DNA of 64,000 nt from Lineus longissimus (lineage: Eukaryota; Nemertea; Pilidiophora; Heteronemertea; Lineidae): assembly GCF_910592395.1 (NCBI RefSeq), contig NC_088319.1:312001-376000 (forward strand), in the 5' to 3' direction. The notes beneath the pieces are model-generated. The model was given only the letters and a program-made list of their open reading frames with translations. It had not been told where the DNA came from and did no database searches. Made by a program: the position numbers and the translations under genes. Below are positions 1-12,388 of this stretch, piece after piece (position 1 is the stretch's first letter; every line of letters starts with the position of its first letter).

Positions 1-3000
1 TACGTATCCATACCCCTGGGTGAGTAAGGCAAGTCAGGCAAACATACCGGCCAGATTCTCACGCTGGCAACGTCTTGATCCATAGCTAAGAGTCTGAGCC
101 ACTTGTCCCCCACAGCTCCTTAAACCTATGCAACCACAGGCAATATTCACCAAATATACTTCATTGATGTCTCATAATGCAGTTTTGTGACTATTATCAT
201 TTTATGCTTCTATTTTTACGAAGCAATCCAACTGATTTCAAGTTTGCACTGGATTAATGAATCAGGTTAGTCCATTCTGGATTTCATAACATTGAGAACA
301 CTGTAAACACTTGCTTACTCTTTATCATGGGATTTTACGATCGGTTTCCAAAAAAACATTCCTGTTGACCAAGATGACGGTATTGCTGTTGTCTGATTTC
401 GTGATTTGCAAAGTGTCGTCGTGTCGTTCACAGTTTGGTGTATTATGTAATCTTGGGTAGTGTTGACTTCTGAATCGGGCAAAATATTGGACGAAAGTGA
501 AAAAAACATTGTAAGTTCTGCGACGTTACGACGTAGGTAAAATATCTCGTATGACACGCACACCAAGACATTTCTGTGGTATCAAGACTTGTGATCACCT
601 ATTTCATTCTGGAAAGCTGTAAGGATTAAATACAAAATTACTACTAATTAGTGCTAATTTCTTCTATTTAATTAGCAGTTTTGTGTTAATTAACCCTGCT
701 GCTCTCCGATCTTTCGCCGAAGCCTCGTTGCCCATTAATGTTATTTTTGTTTACTTCCATATAAAAATCGTCATTTTTGCACTTAACATTTGTAAAAATT
801 TATCAAGAGTTGAACCGGCTGAGTTTTATAGATTTTGTTATTTGTGGGGAAACTGCCATCAGCTTCGCTCAACGCAGGAAATTTATTCAGAAGGAAACTA
901 AAGACCTAAGGACGAGGTTCACGGCGAGATGTAAAACAGCTCGGGCCTCTCAATGGTGGGTCAACTATTGTCCAGAATCTCAACACGTTGAATTGGGTCA
1001 AGTAATTTACCCTCATACTTCCTGAGGGAAAGGTACACAAGGTGACTTTCATGCAAAACATGGGCCACTGTTTGAACCAAGGATTTGTATTTTACCATGT
1101 TTAGTAAACTGTATCTGAATGTGACCGTGTCCACTCCAAAAATATGCTAACTGCGTAGCAGGTTTCAGGTTTGAGAGTTGAGCTTATTTAGAAAGTGTAG
1201 AATACATGGGTATTTGGTAGGTGACTGTGCCTTATTGTGGTTGATCGTGGTCAGCTGATCAGATACCCAGTGATCTGGTTGTGGTTGATCGTGGTCAGCT
1301 GATCAGATACCCAGTGATCTGGGACACGTTTTTCCTTTTTGATAGCTCGTTGTGTATCGGGAGATTTTATCGATTGTTTTATTTTCCGGCCGAGAAGTGT
1401 TGACGAAGTGTTGAACAAACTGGGCTGGCCCAAAAATAGCCATTGAAATGGTATTTTGTTTTATATTCTGTTTGCGTGTTAACGTTTCTAGTTTTCTTTG
1501 TCTCATCGGGTCTTGGATGTTCTACCTATGACATTATAGATCTTGAGTTAACCCTCTGTTGTGCTGACATTGTGCGTGTATTTAATCCTACTTATAACCC
1601 TCTTAGATAGTTTGACGCAGCCACTCGGCTATAAACAATGTACGTCACACCTCAGTGTTGCAAGCCTCAACTACTGACACCATTTGTTTTGTGGCTTACA
1701 TAAGAAGAGCTAATTCATCAGATAAAGAGTGATTGGTGCATGTAAGCCAAGGTTTGATGACTTACTGGCCACTTATTTTGAGGTTTGGTGTAGGAATTTA
1801 CGACTGGTGCCACCTGTGAAGACATTTCCAGTGGGCCTCTATGTAACAAGTTGGCTGACTGACTGACCGTTAACGGTTGTGGTTGCAAACCAAACAGATA
1901 CTTTCTTTCAGAGGTCATGTTTTAGACCAATCAGTTCTCATTGTCCAGCCTCGATTCAGAATATCTTGTATTGATACAAATACTTCAGATATCCATAACA
2001 TTATTTGCGGTTTGTCAAAAAAAATTACAAGTTTTTGATGTTTTTTTTGTGTATACATAAATATTGTCTTTCCGCCCACTTTCTCAACAATTTGATATAT
2101 CGTACTCAAAGTATATTTTTGTGATAGATGTGCGTTCAGTAATTCCGTCCTCACTTTATAGGATGGGGAAGATTTGGCCGTGCAGGTTTTTTTTAAATGT
2201 GTCCAAAAGATTTAGAATTTCAAATGCAGGGAAAACATCTGGTATCAAGAATGCTAGAGATAATCAGTACCAGCAGCAGTATATTAGTCGAAGTGCTCAT
2301 CTGCCGTTACCTGTTTGAGCCCCATGCATTCTCACAAGAACCAAGCATATTGCCAGGTACATGAATCTACCAGTAGGCCCGCCACTGATGAAAACCAAGT
2401 TGTTAGCTGTGCATGAACTTTATAGACAGCATGGCTGATCACGTAGACAGTGCTTCTCAAATTAGTCCTGCAGATATAGTGAGAGAATACTGCCCCTCAT
2501 ATACTGCTGGTATCGGTATAAGATACTTGAGTTGTGAATATCACCTGTCCCAAATCTTGTCCATTCTATTTCACCAGTCACATATTAAGCCTGTTGAATG
2601 GCTGTATACAATGACCTCACTGCCCATTGGCAATTATTACCTGGAGTTTGCATGCGTATTTGTACATGTAAGAGTAGATTCAATTTTCTATGGTGTGCAT
2701 ACATATAAGGTCTGTTGGAAATCGTTTTAATGGTATTTGTACCCATTGTCTATTTCACCTATTATATAACATGATACAAATTTTATTACCAAGGAATATC
2801 TTGTATGTGTAGAATATTTCAGCACTAAATATTGATTAGGATTTTTCTGTTGACTTGCACTATTTTGTTCATGTACACTGGAGGTGTTTATGCACTGCTG
2901 CCACCTTCTGGATAAAAAATGAATGATTCAAAATCCTCCATTTTGTCAAGTTTAATCCGTGTCATGAGAGAATATTGATAGTGTGTCAGATACAGGGTAT

Positions 3001-5259
3001 AAATCGTGGATCTGTAACTTGCTTCTCCTCCTTATCTCTTCCGTTACCTTTTATTGACATCCCTTATCGATTGCCCTCATAAAATTACCGAACCAGGAAC
3101 CTTAAATGTATTATTTCCTGCAAGATGGTCAGAGAAACTTTGTTTTCAAACTCCTCAAGAATGGCCAACCTTGTCTTCATGATTATCTCCATGCTAGCCA
3201 TTCCTTCATCATATCCTATCCCATTATTTTTGACATGCTAATAGAGTGTTTTCACGGCCAGCCACTTTGGAGGGTAGAACAATGATTCGTCATGCCTGAC
3301 TTAATTGAATCAACTCTTAAGCATTAACCATTGAATTAATGCAGTTTGCCCTCCACCAATTGAAAACAAGCAAATTCGTGCCGGGAATATTTCGCGGTTT
3401 GGTTTGCAGTATTTAGTTTAGATTTCGACCAAAATGATCATCAAACTGTGCTAGACAGCATTATTGCAGCATGGCAATGAAGACTATTTCTGTTTCTCAC
3501 CAATAGGTGGAGCTGTGCTTGTAAAAAGAATCTTACGCTTTAGTGCCGTCCATTTATATGTGCTTTGATATGATTGGTTCGTGTGTTAACGCTAACGTCA
3601 TTTCATCCAGGCTAACGTTTCATTACGCTAACATCATTCCTAACGCTTTACTGTAAAATTGTCACTATTTTGAAAATACATATTAACATGATATAATAGA
3701 GTAACTACAACTCGGTACTATACCAATTTGATGGATAGTTTGTAAAAAATACATATTTGCCCAACCACCTTGTTCCCTTGGTTATTATGCTACCTTGCTA
3801 ACTGTGGACGAGGTTTCTAAAGCACCTACCCCCCTAATGACACGTAGTTGGATTAATCCAGTTATGCTATCTATTGATATGGACTGTTCTATTATAGATG
3901 ATAGGGTAGTACCTTGTTCCTATTGTATTTATGGAGAGGTTGACTACAGGACCCCTGAGGTCTATATCATCATTTGGAATCGTCAAGTCCTCTTCTGACA
4001 CAGCACATGCGGAATAACTTGTGAATAAATGGTCAAATCATTTGTTTAGAGTCTCCGAAATGTTTGCGTATGCCGTCCAAACTGTTCTTATTGAAAGATG
4101 TAAGAGTCAATTATTATTCATTCTGTCCTGTTTAGTGAGACATTGCTGAGGCTAAGGGCCTAAACTGGTATTTTGGGCGTCAGTTTTCTCTTAGTGATTT
4201 GGTACTGATTTTGCACATTATTGTGATTATTGTAAATATTGTTTTAGTTTTCGCACAGGGTGTGTCAGAAATGTGCCACATCATGCTTCTTTGATTGGTG
4301 ACTAACACGTTGTAACAGGTCAAGAAACTGGCCGGTTTTCCGTCCCTTCTCAAAATTTGGTTGTGACGCATTATCACTATTTCTGATACACCCTGTATCA
4401 CCTTGTCACGTAGCAGGATCTATTTGCATTTTTTGAATTTTGCTTCACATTTAAAAATAGATTTTATATCATTTATTGATTACATCCTTTCCATCATTGG
4501 AGTTAAAGGAGGGTAGCGGGAGATAACGCTAAGCTGGTAGTCGACTTTACCAAGTTCCTGTAGAGGGCTGTTCGTAGATGCATCCAGGAATATACACAAA
4601 CATTCTAAGTACATGTTATTGCTAGTTCATCTGCAATGCCCTCTATACAGACACTCAGTAACTAGTTCGGCCCAGGTTTATCTCGAGCCCCTCATCCTTT
4701 AAATGTTCTGTGCTTTGATAAACTGTGCACAGCTCTTTCAGCTGAAATCCTCTGACTGTCATTATCTTATTTGAATATATCAAAGTCATCAGTATGATTG
4801 TGTTTTTATATCCAAATTGTGTTAAGTAGTTCATAATAATCATATGAATGGAAGTTCTGGGTGTTGTGTTTTAGTTTAGCGACCGCAAACAGGGGATTGT
4901 TAATCGCTGCCACCGGCATCTTTTATCACCACAACGAGTGATATATCAGTATGATGAGCTAAGAACCGATCACAGGTCGCCGCATCAAGAATCGTTAGTT
5001 TGCGGGGCATTTCAACTCCTTGATCTGCAGCAGATGATGATAACAACGATATTCAGGGGAAATGACGAAATTGTCCAGTTTCTGTTATAAGATGTCATTT
5101 TTGTCAATTTTTGAGTGTAACCCTGATTCTGTTGTGTTTCATGTGTCATCACTCTCTGTTACACCTGTACATTGTATTATTGTCGCTATGACGATGGCCT
5201 GCCGTCAACCTGGGCCTCATCCTGGTTGTCTACATGACTCCCTTAGCTGTAAATTAGTA
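1..5259. other. Intergenic, no supported gene
   Basis: Only short, unconserved-looking open frames occur here, the longest being 105 codons at 2413-2730 (+) with no recognisable domain. A 44-bp unit is duplicated in tandem at about 1235-1322. One CTCF-like 14-mer lies at 2898-2911 on the minus strand. I see no exon with paired splice signals and family similarity. Confidence 0.55.
1235..1322. repeat. Tandem duplication, 44-bp unit, 2 copies
   Basis: A unit containing TGGTCAGCTGATCAGATACC occurs twice head to tail with 44-bp spacing and almost no divergence, which indicates a recent local duplication. Confidence 0.85.
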
Positions 5260-6314
5260 CAGTGGAACCCCGGTCGGCGACCACCTCAGTAACGCGACCA
5301 CCCCGCGAACACGACCAAAATTCTCCGGTCCCGAATGGTTTTCTCTCTAATTCCCATTAACTGGCCCTCGCTAACACGACCACCCCGGTACCCAGAGCGC
5401 GACCACCAGCTTGGTCGGTCCCAAACTGCAAATTAACCCCGCTAACGCGACCATGAGGCCTAATTGCCGTAATCAACCATGACTGCATGGTATCAATTGG
5501 CACCTTCTCGCAAATCCGTGTTGATAATTAGCACCTCGAACACAATGACCATGGGAATCCATATGAAAATAAATGATGTGTAAGTGAGTTTGATCTTGGA
5601 GGAACTATACTTCAAGTATAATTCCTCCAAGGTTTGATCAAATGTAAGCGCAAATAAAATGAAGAATAAACTTTCTTTTCGACTCACGGTTTGTTTTTTC
5701 ATCATTTAGTATTAAATGACGTCAAGAGGCATGCACACGTAGTTTTTAGGACAAATAAATTATGTTGATTAGTAAGAGTACCGATACTCAAAGTAAAGAA
5801 TGCTTACTACGTCGTAATGTTGATAAAATACGTTATTAAAAAGATGATTTAATCAGTACCAGTTCAAATTGGCTAATGTTAAAGCAGGAAGACATCAGGA
5901 AGAATTCTCAACATCTTCTCACATCACCTCTCTCAATGTTAGCGGGAATATTAGCTTGACATCAAGAAGGGCAGCTGCCGATGGTGTGAATTACATGCTT
6001 GTTCTAATTAGCATGGTCAAGTTTTAATGTAATGTTTGGTCTAATTAGCTCTCGTCAGTTTATTTACTCATTTACATAAGTTACAAATTAAACGCAAAAC
6101 ACTCAAGAAAATGATTTTTTATTCGTAATATACACACAAAATTATCGAATCACCCGGTGGCGTAGTCATTAATGCATGTCAATGTACACACAGCAGGACG
6201 ATGTTTTGGCGGGAAAACCTACTTATGATTCTTAAATTCACTAACGCGACCACCCCGGTAACACGACCACTTCGGCTTAGTCCCTTGGGTGGTCGTGTTA
6301 CCGGGGTTCCACTG
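5260..6314. mobile_element. pogo/Tigger-like non-autonomous DNA transposon (MITE)
   Basis: The element begins CAGTGGAACCCCGGT and ends with the exact reverse complement, ACCGGGGTTCCACTG. Both ends are flanked by TA (5258-5259 and 6315-6316), the target-site duplication used by the Tc1/mariner-pogo superfamily. The CAGT..AACC start resembles known pogo/Tigger termini. It is 1055 bp long and has no transposase frame; the longest internal frame (5493-5705, minus, 70 codons) is unrecognised. Internal structure includes repeated GCGACCACC motifs near both ends, a perfect 16-bp subterminal inverted repeat (6255-6270 with 6289-6304), and a near-perfect palindrome at about 5595-5631. The superfamily call rests on termini and TA only. 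Confidence 0.8.
5595..5631. repeat. Near-perfect palindrome inside the MITE
   Basis: Arms of about 17 bp (TTGGAGGAACTATACTT and its complement with one mismatch) are separated by a single base. They could extrude as a cruciform or fold as a hairpin. Confidence 0.75.
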
Positions 6315-7417
6315 TATTGTTTTTGCTACACTTTAGTTTACTCCAGATTTCATATTGATCAGTGAAACATAATGCCACATCTTAGGAGAGTATAAGAGGA
6401 TGTTGAATGTGTTTATAACAGTCTATTCCTGAGCGTTAAGCCCAAATACAAATCATGAATAAAATTTGAAAATTCTATAAAATATGAAAATAAATACAAA
6501 CTTGTAGAAATATCAAATGTCATCTTCTAGTGGGATTTTAAAGTCTTCATAACAGAAAAATTCATTTTGAAAGAAGTTTTGTGAGGAGCTGACAAACTCG
6601 ATCTGCTTTTTTGTGTTTCGAGAGAACTGTAGTTTTTCCCTGACAAAGTTGTGGTTGAATATTTGTCTTGCAGCCTGCTCTAGTTTGTCTTGAGAGTTAT
6701 TCTCATGTATCTTGCTAATAATCATGTGCTTGTTCCTTATTTATGAGCCGCTGAATTGAACAAATTTGCAGACACGAATTAGTTGGTGGACATTAATTAT
6801 CATTTATGAGCATTCTCCTTAAAAAAGAACCTCATTGGCGTACGGGCCTGCTGATGAAATGTAGTCTATATTATTCAAGGTGAATGGTCACGACTCTGAC
6901 GTGCTACCATTGTTGTGTTAAGTCGGATCATGACAGACATTGTGCTAATTAGGAACGGAATTCAGAAAAATATTTGTATCTGAGAATCAATCACACTATT
7001 AATCTTGTAGAGTGTGATAGAAAATCATGGAAGGTGACCTCGCCGAATCAGTGATTTATGATAGTTGCATCGAAAGATTCCATTTCCCACAATTTTGTGA
7101 TCAAGATCAGGTTGAGGCTGTTACATGTTGTAGAAACTTTTGTTGTAATGATAACTGCGAGACAGATTTTTGAAAATTTCTTTATTCTATGATTTAAGCT
7201 CAGCCAGCTTCCAAGGTTAAGGAAAGGATTGAAGCCATATTTGAGACATTCTGTGTTGTTACTAAAACATACGACTGTCTTCAGTCTCAAGCTGCTTTGT
7301 AGTTAGGACGATATGAGGAAGCATCCAGTCTGGAGTGTCAAATAACTGGCCTGGAGATTTTGTATGACTATCTAGCCTCACGCAGCAAACGTCTACTTGT
7401 AATCTGCAAAACTGAAG

Positions 7418-7620
7418 TTGGAATCTATTTGAGTTTGCTTTGACTCAACTTAAGTTGGATTCTATTTAAGTTTGCTTTGACTCAACTTAAGTTGGATTCT
7501 ATTTAAGTTTGCTTTGACTCAACTTAAGTTGGATTCTATTTAAGTTTGCTTTGACTCAACTTAAGTTGGATTCTATTTAAGTTTGCTTTGACTCAACTTA
7601 AGTTGGATTCTACTTAATTT
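7418..7620. repeat. Minisatellite, 37-bp unit, about 5.4 copies
   Basis: The unit TTGGATTCTATTTAAGTTTG plus 17 more bases repeats with very little variation. Each junction carries the perfect 12-bp palindrome CAACTTAAGTTG, so the array holds evenly spaced palindromes. Confidence 0.9.
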
Positions 7621-8199
7621 AGAATTTTCTAAACTTAAGCTATATTTATCTTAATTTAGTTTGGATATGCTGCAGAACAGGGGAGATTTACTCTCATTTG
7701 TGTCTTTTACATAAGATTGATGAGTAGAATGGTCAAAGCTCACTAATATGGATCAATTTAGACTGAAAAAGGTTTTCTGTGATATTTTTGACTTTTTGGC
7801 TTCATACACAAGAGGTTGCAATCCTTAAGATATCTAAGTGGGCGCATTGCGACTATGAAGTAGGCTAGAATGCCAAGAGGAGGCAAAACACTTTGTGGGA
7901 AGGGGCCCAGTCGGAATAGAATGCAAGATTTACATTATACGCCAGTGAGGGCAGCAACTTCTATATACTGTTTAACATAATTCAATCCGGTAAAATGATA
8001 ATGTTAACAAGATGTTGTTTTTGGTTTGTCAGTTTTTATCGATGAGTTGTACTTGGCGAAACGAATCATGACTATATTATAGCTAATACCATGTATTTGT
8101 TTGTAAAATTGTAGTGGGTTAATTTCGGCAGTAAATATGAACTTATTGAGTCACGTTATCTGTTGTGTGATTGTCTGCAAGGAATCATGTTAGGAAAGA

Positions 8200-8243
8200 T
8201 AGGCCAAGTATTCTTGGCACGTAGGCCAAGTATTCTTGGCACG
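8200..8243. repeat. 22-bp tandem duplication, each copy a small hairpin
   Basis: Two identical 22-bp copies contain GCCAAG-TATT-CTTGGC, a 6-bp stem with a 4-base loop. Confidence 0.85.
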
Positions 8244-8419
8244 TTTCCTATCGAATTCTTCTCTGGAGATGAAACGTGTAAATGTTGTAATTCAGTTCTG
8301 CGAAACGGACATCATGAAGATCTTTCTATTGTTGTATAAAACAGTTGGGAATTCACAGTTGAGTTGCCAAAACTTGCCATTCTGGAAGCCTGATGTAAAT
8401 TATTTTTGACTGTATTTTC

Positions 8420-8437
8420 GGGGGGGGGGGGGGGGGG
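8420..8437 (+). repeat. Poly-G run (18 G)
   Basis: An uninterrupted run of G in intergenic sequence. Its length may be a sequencing or assembly estimate. Confidence 0.9.
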
Positions 8438-10715
8438 CATGAATTTAACCTAACATTCGAAGCAGTCTGGTTGATTTGGGTTCAGTAAAATACCAAATTT
8501 TGCAATTTTTATTTTCGCAAATTGCGTATCTTTGCAAAATCCGCAAAAGTTAAATGCCCATGAATATTTTGCAGTTGTCAGTATGGAGCTCTCCCATAAT
8601 AACTAGAGAAAAAAGGCGATGTTTTTGTTTTAATCATGAAAAGTAAGATGGTTTTGTCTGATAGAGTTACAGGCCAAGTGTATTTGCTTCCCACTGATAG
8701 TGTTCAGCATTTATATGCCTTGCTGTGTACCTTCATGCCGGCAAACGTAGGAATTGGCAAGGGTTCTGATACATGACTTTTATTATTACACAAGGCATTC
8801 TAGTCTCCAATGAAAAAACAGTAAAGTCTAAAGATAACACTTATTTAATGTGAGTAAAATTGGTTGAAATAGGTATAACCGGCTGTATGCATCTGTGTCA
8901 TCAATATCTTGTTCATTTATTGAGGATTTTTTTCAATATTGTGTATTTTTAGTGATTTGTCGTTGGATGTTGTAAAAATTTAACCGAAAATCCACCCTTT
9001 ATTTCTGAGTGTATCATCACTTTACAAATAACCCATGTTAAAAAATACATTTTTAGAAGTCAATTATTTTCTTGTGTAAGCATATTTCTCTTGCACTAAC
9101 CTTTCACTCAGAACTAAAGGGTCAAAACACAATTTGTGAAAATTGTAAATACATCCGGTAAAATATATCTTGACGACCCAAATATGCCTTATATGGAAAT
9201 CTGTGGCAATAAGTTAGGATGTTGTATTGACTGGGTCAGTACGTTAATTTTACGAAATTGATAATCATAAGCTGAATCGAGCCTATGAGGTATTCAGTTT
9301 TCAAATTGGCGACCTGTCATTTGGAAGCTATTCTCCGTGTGCAGTGATATGCTAGAGGCCCACAGTGATCAATCGATCAATTGTGCCAGAGTGGGGAAGA
9401 GATAGCCAATCACAATAGACCCACATGATCGTTTATCACTGATGAAATTTAGGGGTGGAAGTGGAACTAGTACATTCCTTCCCTCTAAAGTTGCTTGAGG
9501 AAAGATTAAGACATGTCAATTGTGGCCAGTTGCCGGTATATTCATTCCACATCCGGAAGTCTTTGATGACATCCCGATGAATTCATATATGGTAGATTTG
9601 GGTACCTTATACCTCCATTCTGACGCACAGTCCAGAAATATACGCATAATTCTCTTATCTGTATAACTTGCGTTATATCTATTGTAAATCCGTCTTGCAC
9701 AATGTTCAAACTGGTAGTTTCTGTTTCCTATAGTTGCTCATGTCTGTTGATAAAATATTATGAAGTTGAGAAGAATAAATATTTTCCCCAGAGTCACTTA
9801 AATATTCGTTGTCTTTATAGTTGCCTCCATTACTTTAAACTGCCAACTTTTCCTCCCATTATGTTTGCAATTAGCAAAAAATTCAGAAAAATCTTTTTCC
9901 ACAATTTTTGTGTTACAAAATTTTTCCAAAAAAAAAAATTTAGCACAGTTTTTGTTTTTGCTTGTTAACAAAATTTCCACTAAAAAAAAATTTTACGATA
10001 TTTTTTCTCTCGCAAATCGAGGTCATTCGTGAAATCCACAAAATTTAAAATTTGCTGTTTAAAGCAAAGCTCCGCCTTAAATGATGATGTCGGCCATCCA
10101 GACAACTTCTTGGTAGAATTCTACGCTGAATTGCCATCAGCGACAACGTCCGATGCCGAGTCTGATAAGGCGGGAACCTGATTGGTGAAAGGGTGACCCG
10201 GTCCAAGCATCATTCATTCACCAATCACATTCACAGATCTGTCCCCTTGGACAACTAGGCTGCAAGGACATTGAATTTTTCCAGAGGATAGCTCACACCA
10301 GAGAATTGTCATGATCAGATATTTGCCAAGGATAACACTTACTCTGGGATAAATATTTCTGTAGGGTGTCATCTTGGAAAATTCATCCTCAGGATAATTT
10401 AAACGGCTCCCTACAAGAACACAGGAGTACCACTCGAGACGTTGAAATTTCGGGACTTCCCGAGTCAAGCTATTGGGAATGCAGGAATCACGTAATACGT
10501 AGAGCTGTGCCTTGATTCTAGTCAATAGAGTGCAGTCTGATGAACAAGACAGTACTAGTAATAACTGTTAAGGTGAATGTGGCAACACACCGATCCTCGC
10601 AGTATATGCCCTGGGTGGCTTCTCCTAACTGGGCGATAGACACATGTTCTGCGAGAGGCATTCGTGGCACACATAACCAGTTGGACAGGGATCCTTGAAG
10701 GACAAATGGTAGCCA

Positions 10716-11275
10716 GATCAGGCTCCTTCACCCTCCACACTTGCCGAGTTAACTAAGATCACAGATGGACAACAGCCAAGCTCGCGATGGGTTCAGACAG
10801 GCTCCTTCACCCCCCACACCTGCCGAGTTGACTAAGATCACAGATGGACAACAGCCAAGCTCGCGATGGGTTCAGACAGGCTTCTTCACCCTCCACACCT
10901 GCCGAGTTAACTAAGATCACAGATGGACAACAGCCAAGCTCGCAATGGGTTCAGACAGGCTCCTTCACCCTCCACACCTGCCGAGTTGACTAAGATCACA
11001 GATGGACAACAGCCAAGCTCGCAATGGGTTCAGACAGGCTCCTTCACCCTCCACACCTGCCGAGTTGACTAAGATCACAGATGGACAACAGCCAAGCTCG
11101 CGATGGGTTCAGACAGGCTTCTTCACCCTCCACACCTGCCGAGTTAACTAAGATCACAGATGGACAACAGCCAAGCTCGCGATGGGTTCAGACAGGCTTC
11201 TTCACCCTCCACACCTGCCGAGTTGACTAAGATCACAGATGGACAACAGCCAAGCTCGCGATGGGTTCAGACACT
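10716..11275. repeat. Minisatellite, 79-bp unit, about 7 copies
   Basis: Units contain CTCCTTCACCCTCCACACCT and ACAGATGGACAACAGCCAAG and differ at only a few positions. The array ends about 65 bp beyond the likely polyadenylation site of the minus-strand TRIM gene. Confidence 0.92.
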
Positions 11276-11344
11276 GCAGCAACAAAAATTGTGATTTCGA
11301 ATCAATTTTTCTTGCTTGTTTGAAAGACATACAACAAAACTCTT

Positions 11345-12080
11345 GTTTTCATACTTTCCATTTTATTCACACAAATTATAAATTATAGAAGTACTTTGGC
11401 ATGTAAGACACCCTGACTAGATAGTTATATCACACAGCTTGGAATAAACAATGATTAAGTAGCTGACATACAAGGATAGAAGGGACAAGTTGATTCATGT
11501 GAGTCAAACGGGAATGAACATTCAGCACTTTCCTGTAAGACTCGACCGAATCTTCTAAAATACTTCAAATGACTACTAACTTTAACTAGACATACTCTAG
11601 TTTTTGTTTCCATTCAGACGACATGGTCCCAGCCCACGCTAGAAGTATAGGATATCATAAACACGCAACGCAATAGTAGTTAGTCCCTTGAGTAACAAAT
11701 GGTTTTATTAGATGAAGACTGACACACTTCCACTGCACTACCAGCCTTGGTTATAAACCAACTTCCAAATGTCACTTGCTTCTCAAGGGACGAGTTTCTA
11801 AGTAATCTCTCGGAAAGTAAGCAAACTTTGGCTCAAATGAATAGCATACTGTTCACACTTGGATAGGCATTATACTTTAAGAGTCAAGAGGGGCTGAAAG
11901 GGCAAATGTCTTGTGTCCCTGAAAATCTTGTTGTTGTGCAAGTTTGGCCTAAACAATGCTAAAGAATATGTAGTGTTTGCCCCAAAAACCAAAAGCAAGC
12001 AATGACACTTGGTTCTCCCAGCACCTTATCCTTTTTACGCCCGAGTTACATGTATGCCCAAGAGAAAGTAAACCCTCAGA
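11345..12080 (-). other. Probable 3' UTR of the TRIM gene
   Basis: This is untranslated sequence between the TAA stop at 12081-12083 and a minus-strand AATAAA (plus TTTATT at 11362-11367). No other acceptor or coding exon is apparent. The exact end is inferred. Confidence 0.5.
11362..11367 (-). promoter_or_regulatory. Polyadenylation signal AATAAA (TRIM gene)
   Basis: Canonical hexamer on the minus strand about 715 bases past the stop codon. Cleavage would be expected about 15-25 bases further on. Confidence 0.45.
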
Positions 12081-12388
12081 TTAATACGCTGAACTCTCCG
12101 TTTTGAGCACAACAGCTTCGGATAACTGACACGCCATATCATCCCCACTCGCCAACACCATAAATTCGTACTGCGTATTTGGCTCCAGTCCAAAAATTCT
12201 GTGATTATTCGTTCCGTGTGACGACATAGTTTTACTTTTCCAAATCCGCGGTGCGATGTTGACATTTGCTTCACGGTAGAGGAGATGGAACTCTAGTGTT
12301 GGTTCATGTTGGTGCTGTGAGGGGGCAGCACAGTAGAGTTGGATGGATGACGTGAAGGTTCGCGATCTCATCTGGTCAATGACTGGCA
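12081..12388 (-). CDS. TRIM exon 8: FN3 domain 2 and stop
   Basis: A 308-nt terminal exon starts in phase 1 after AATCTTCAG. It encodes a second FN3-like domain (PVIDQMRSRTFTSSIQLYC, then GLEPNTQYEFMVLASG) and ends at TAA. No donor precedes the stop that could lead to a SPRY exon. Confidence 0.88.

Larger units (their letters stand above)
6315..11340. other. Intergenic, repeats only
   Basis: No supported gene. It contains a 37-bp tandem array (7418-7620), a 22-bp duplication (8200-8243), an 18-G run (8420-8437), A/T-rich sequence (about 9850-10060) and a 79-bp minisatellite (10716-11275). The open frames present are short and look random. Confidence 0.55.

Noticed and set aside
2413-2730. 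105-codon plus-strand frame
   Set aside because: No similarity recognised and no promoter or splice context.
5493-5705. 70-codon minus frame inside the MITE as a transposase remnant
   Set aside because: No DDE or helix-turn-helix pattern visible; too short.
10716-11275. CRISPR-like regular repeats
   Set aside because: Direct tandem repeats without spacers, in a eukaryotic genome.
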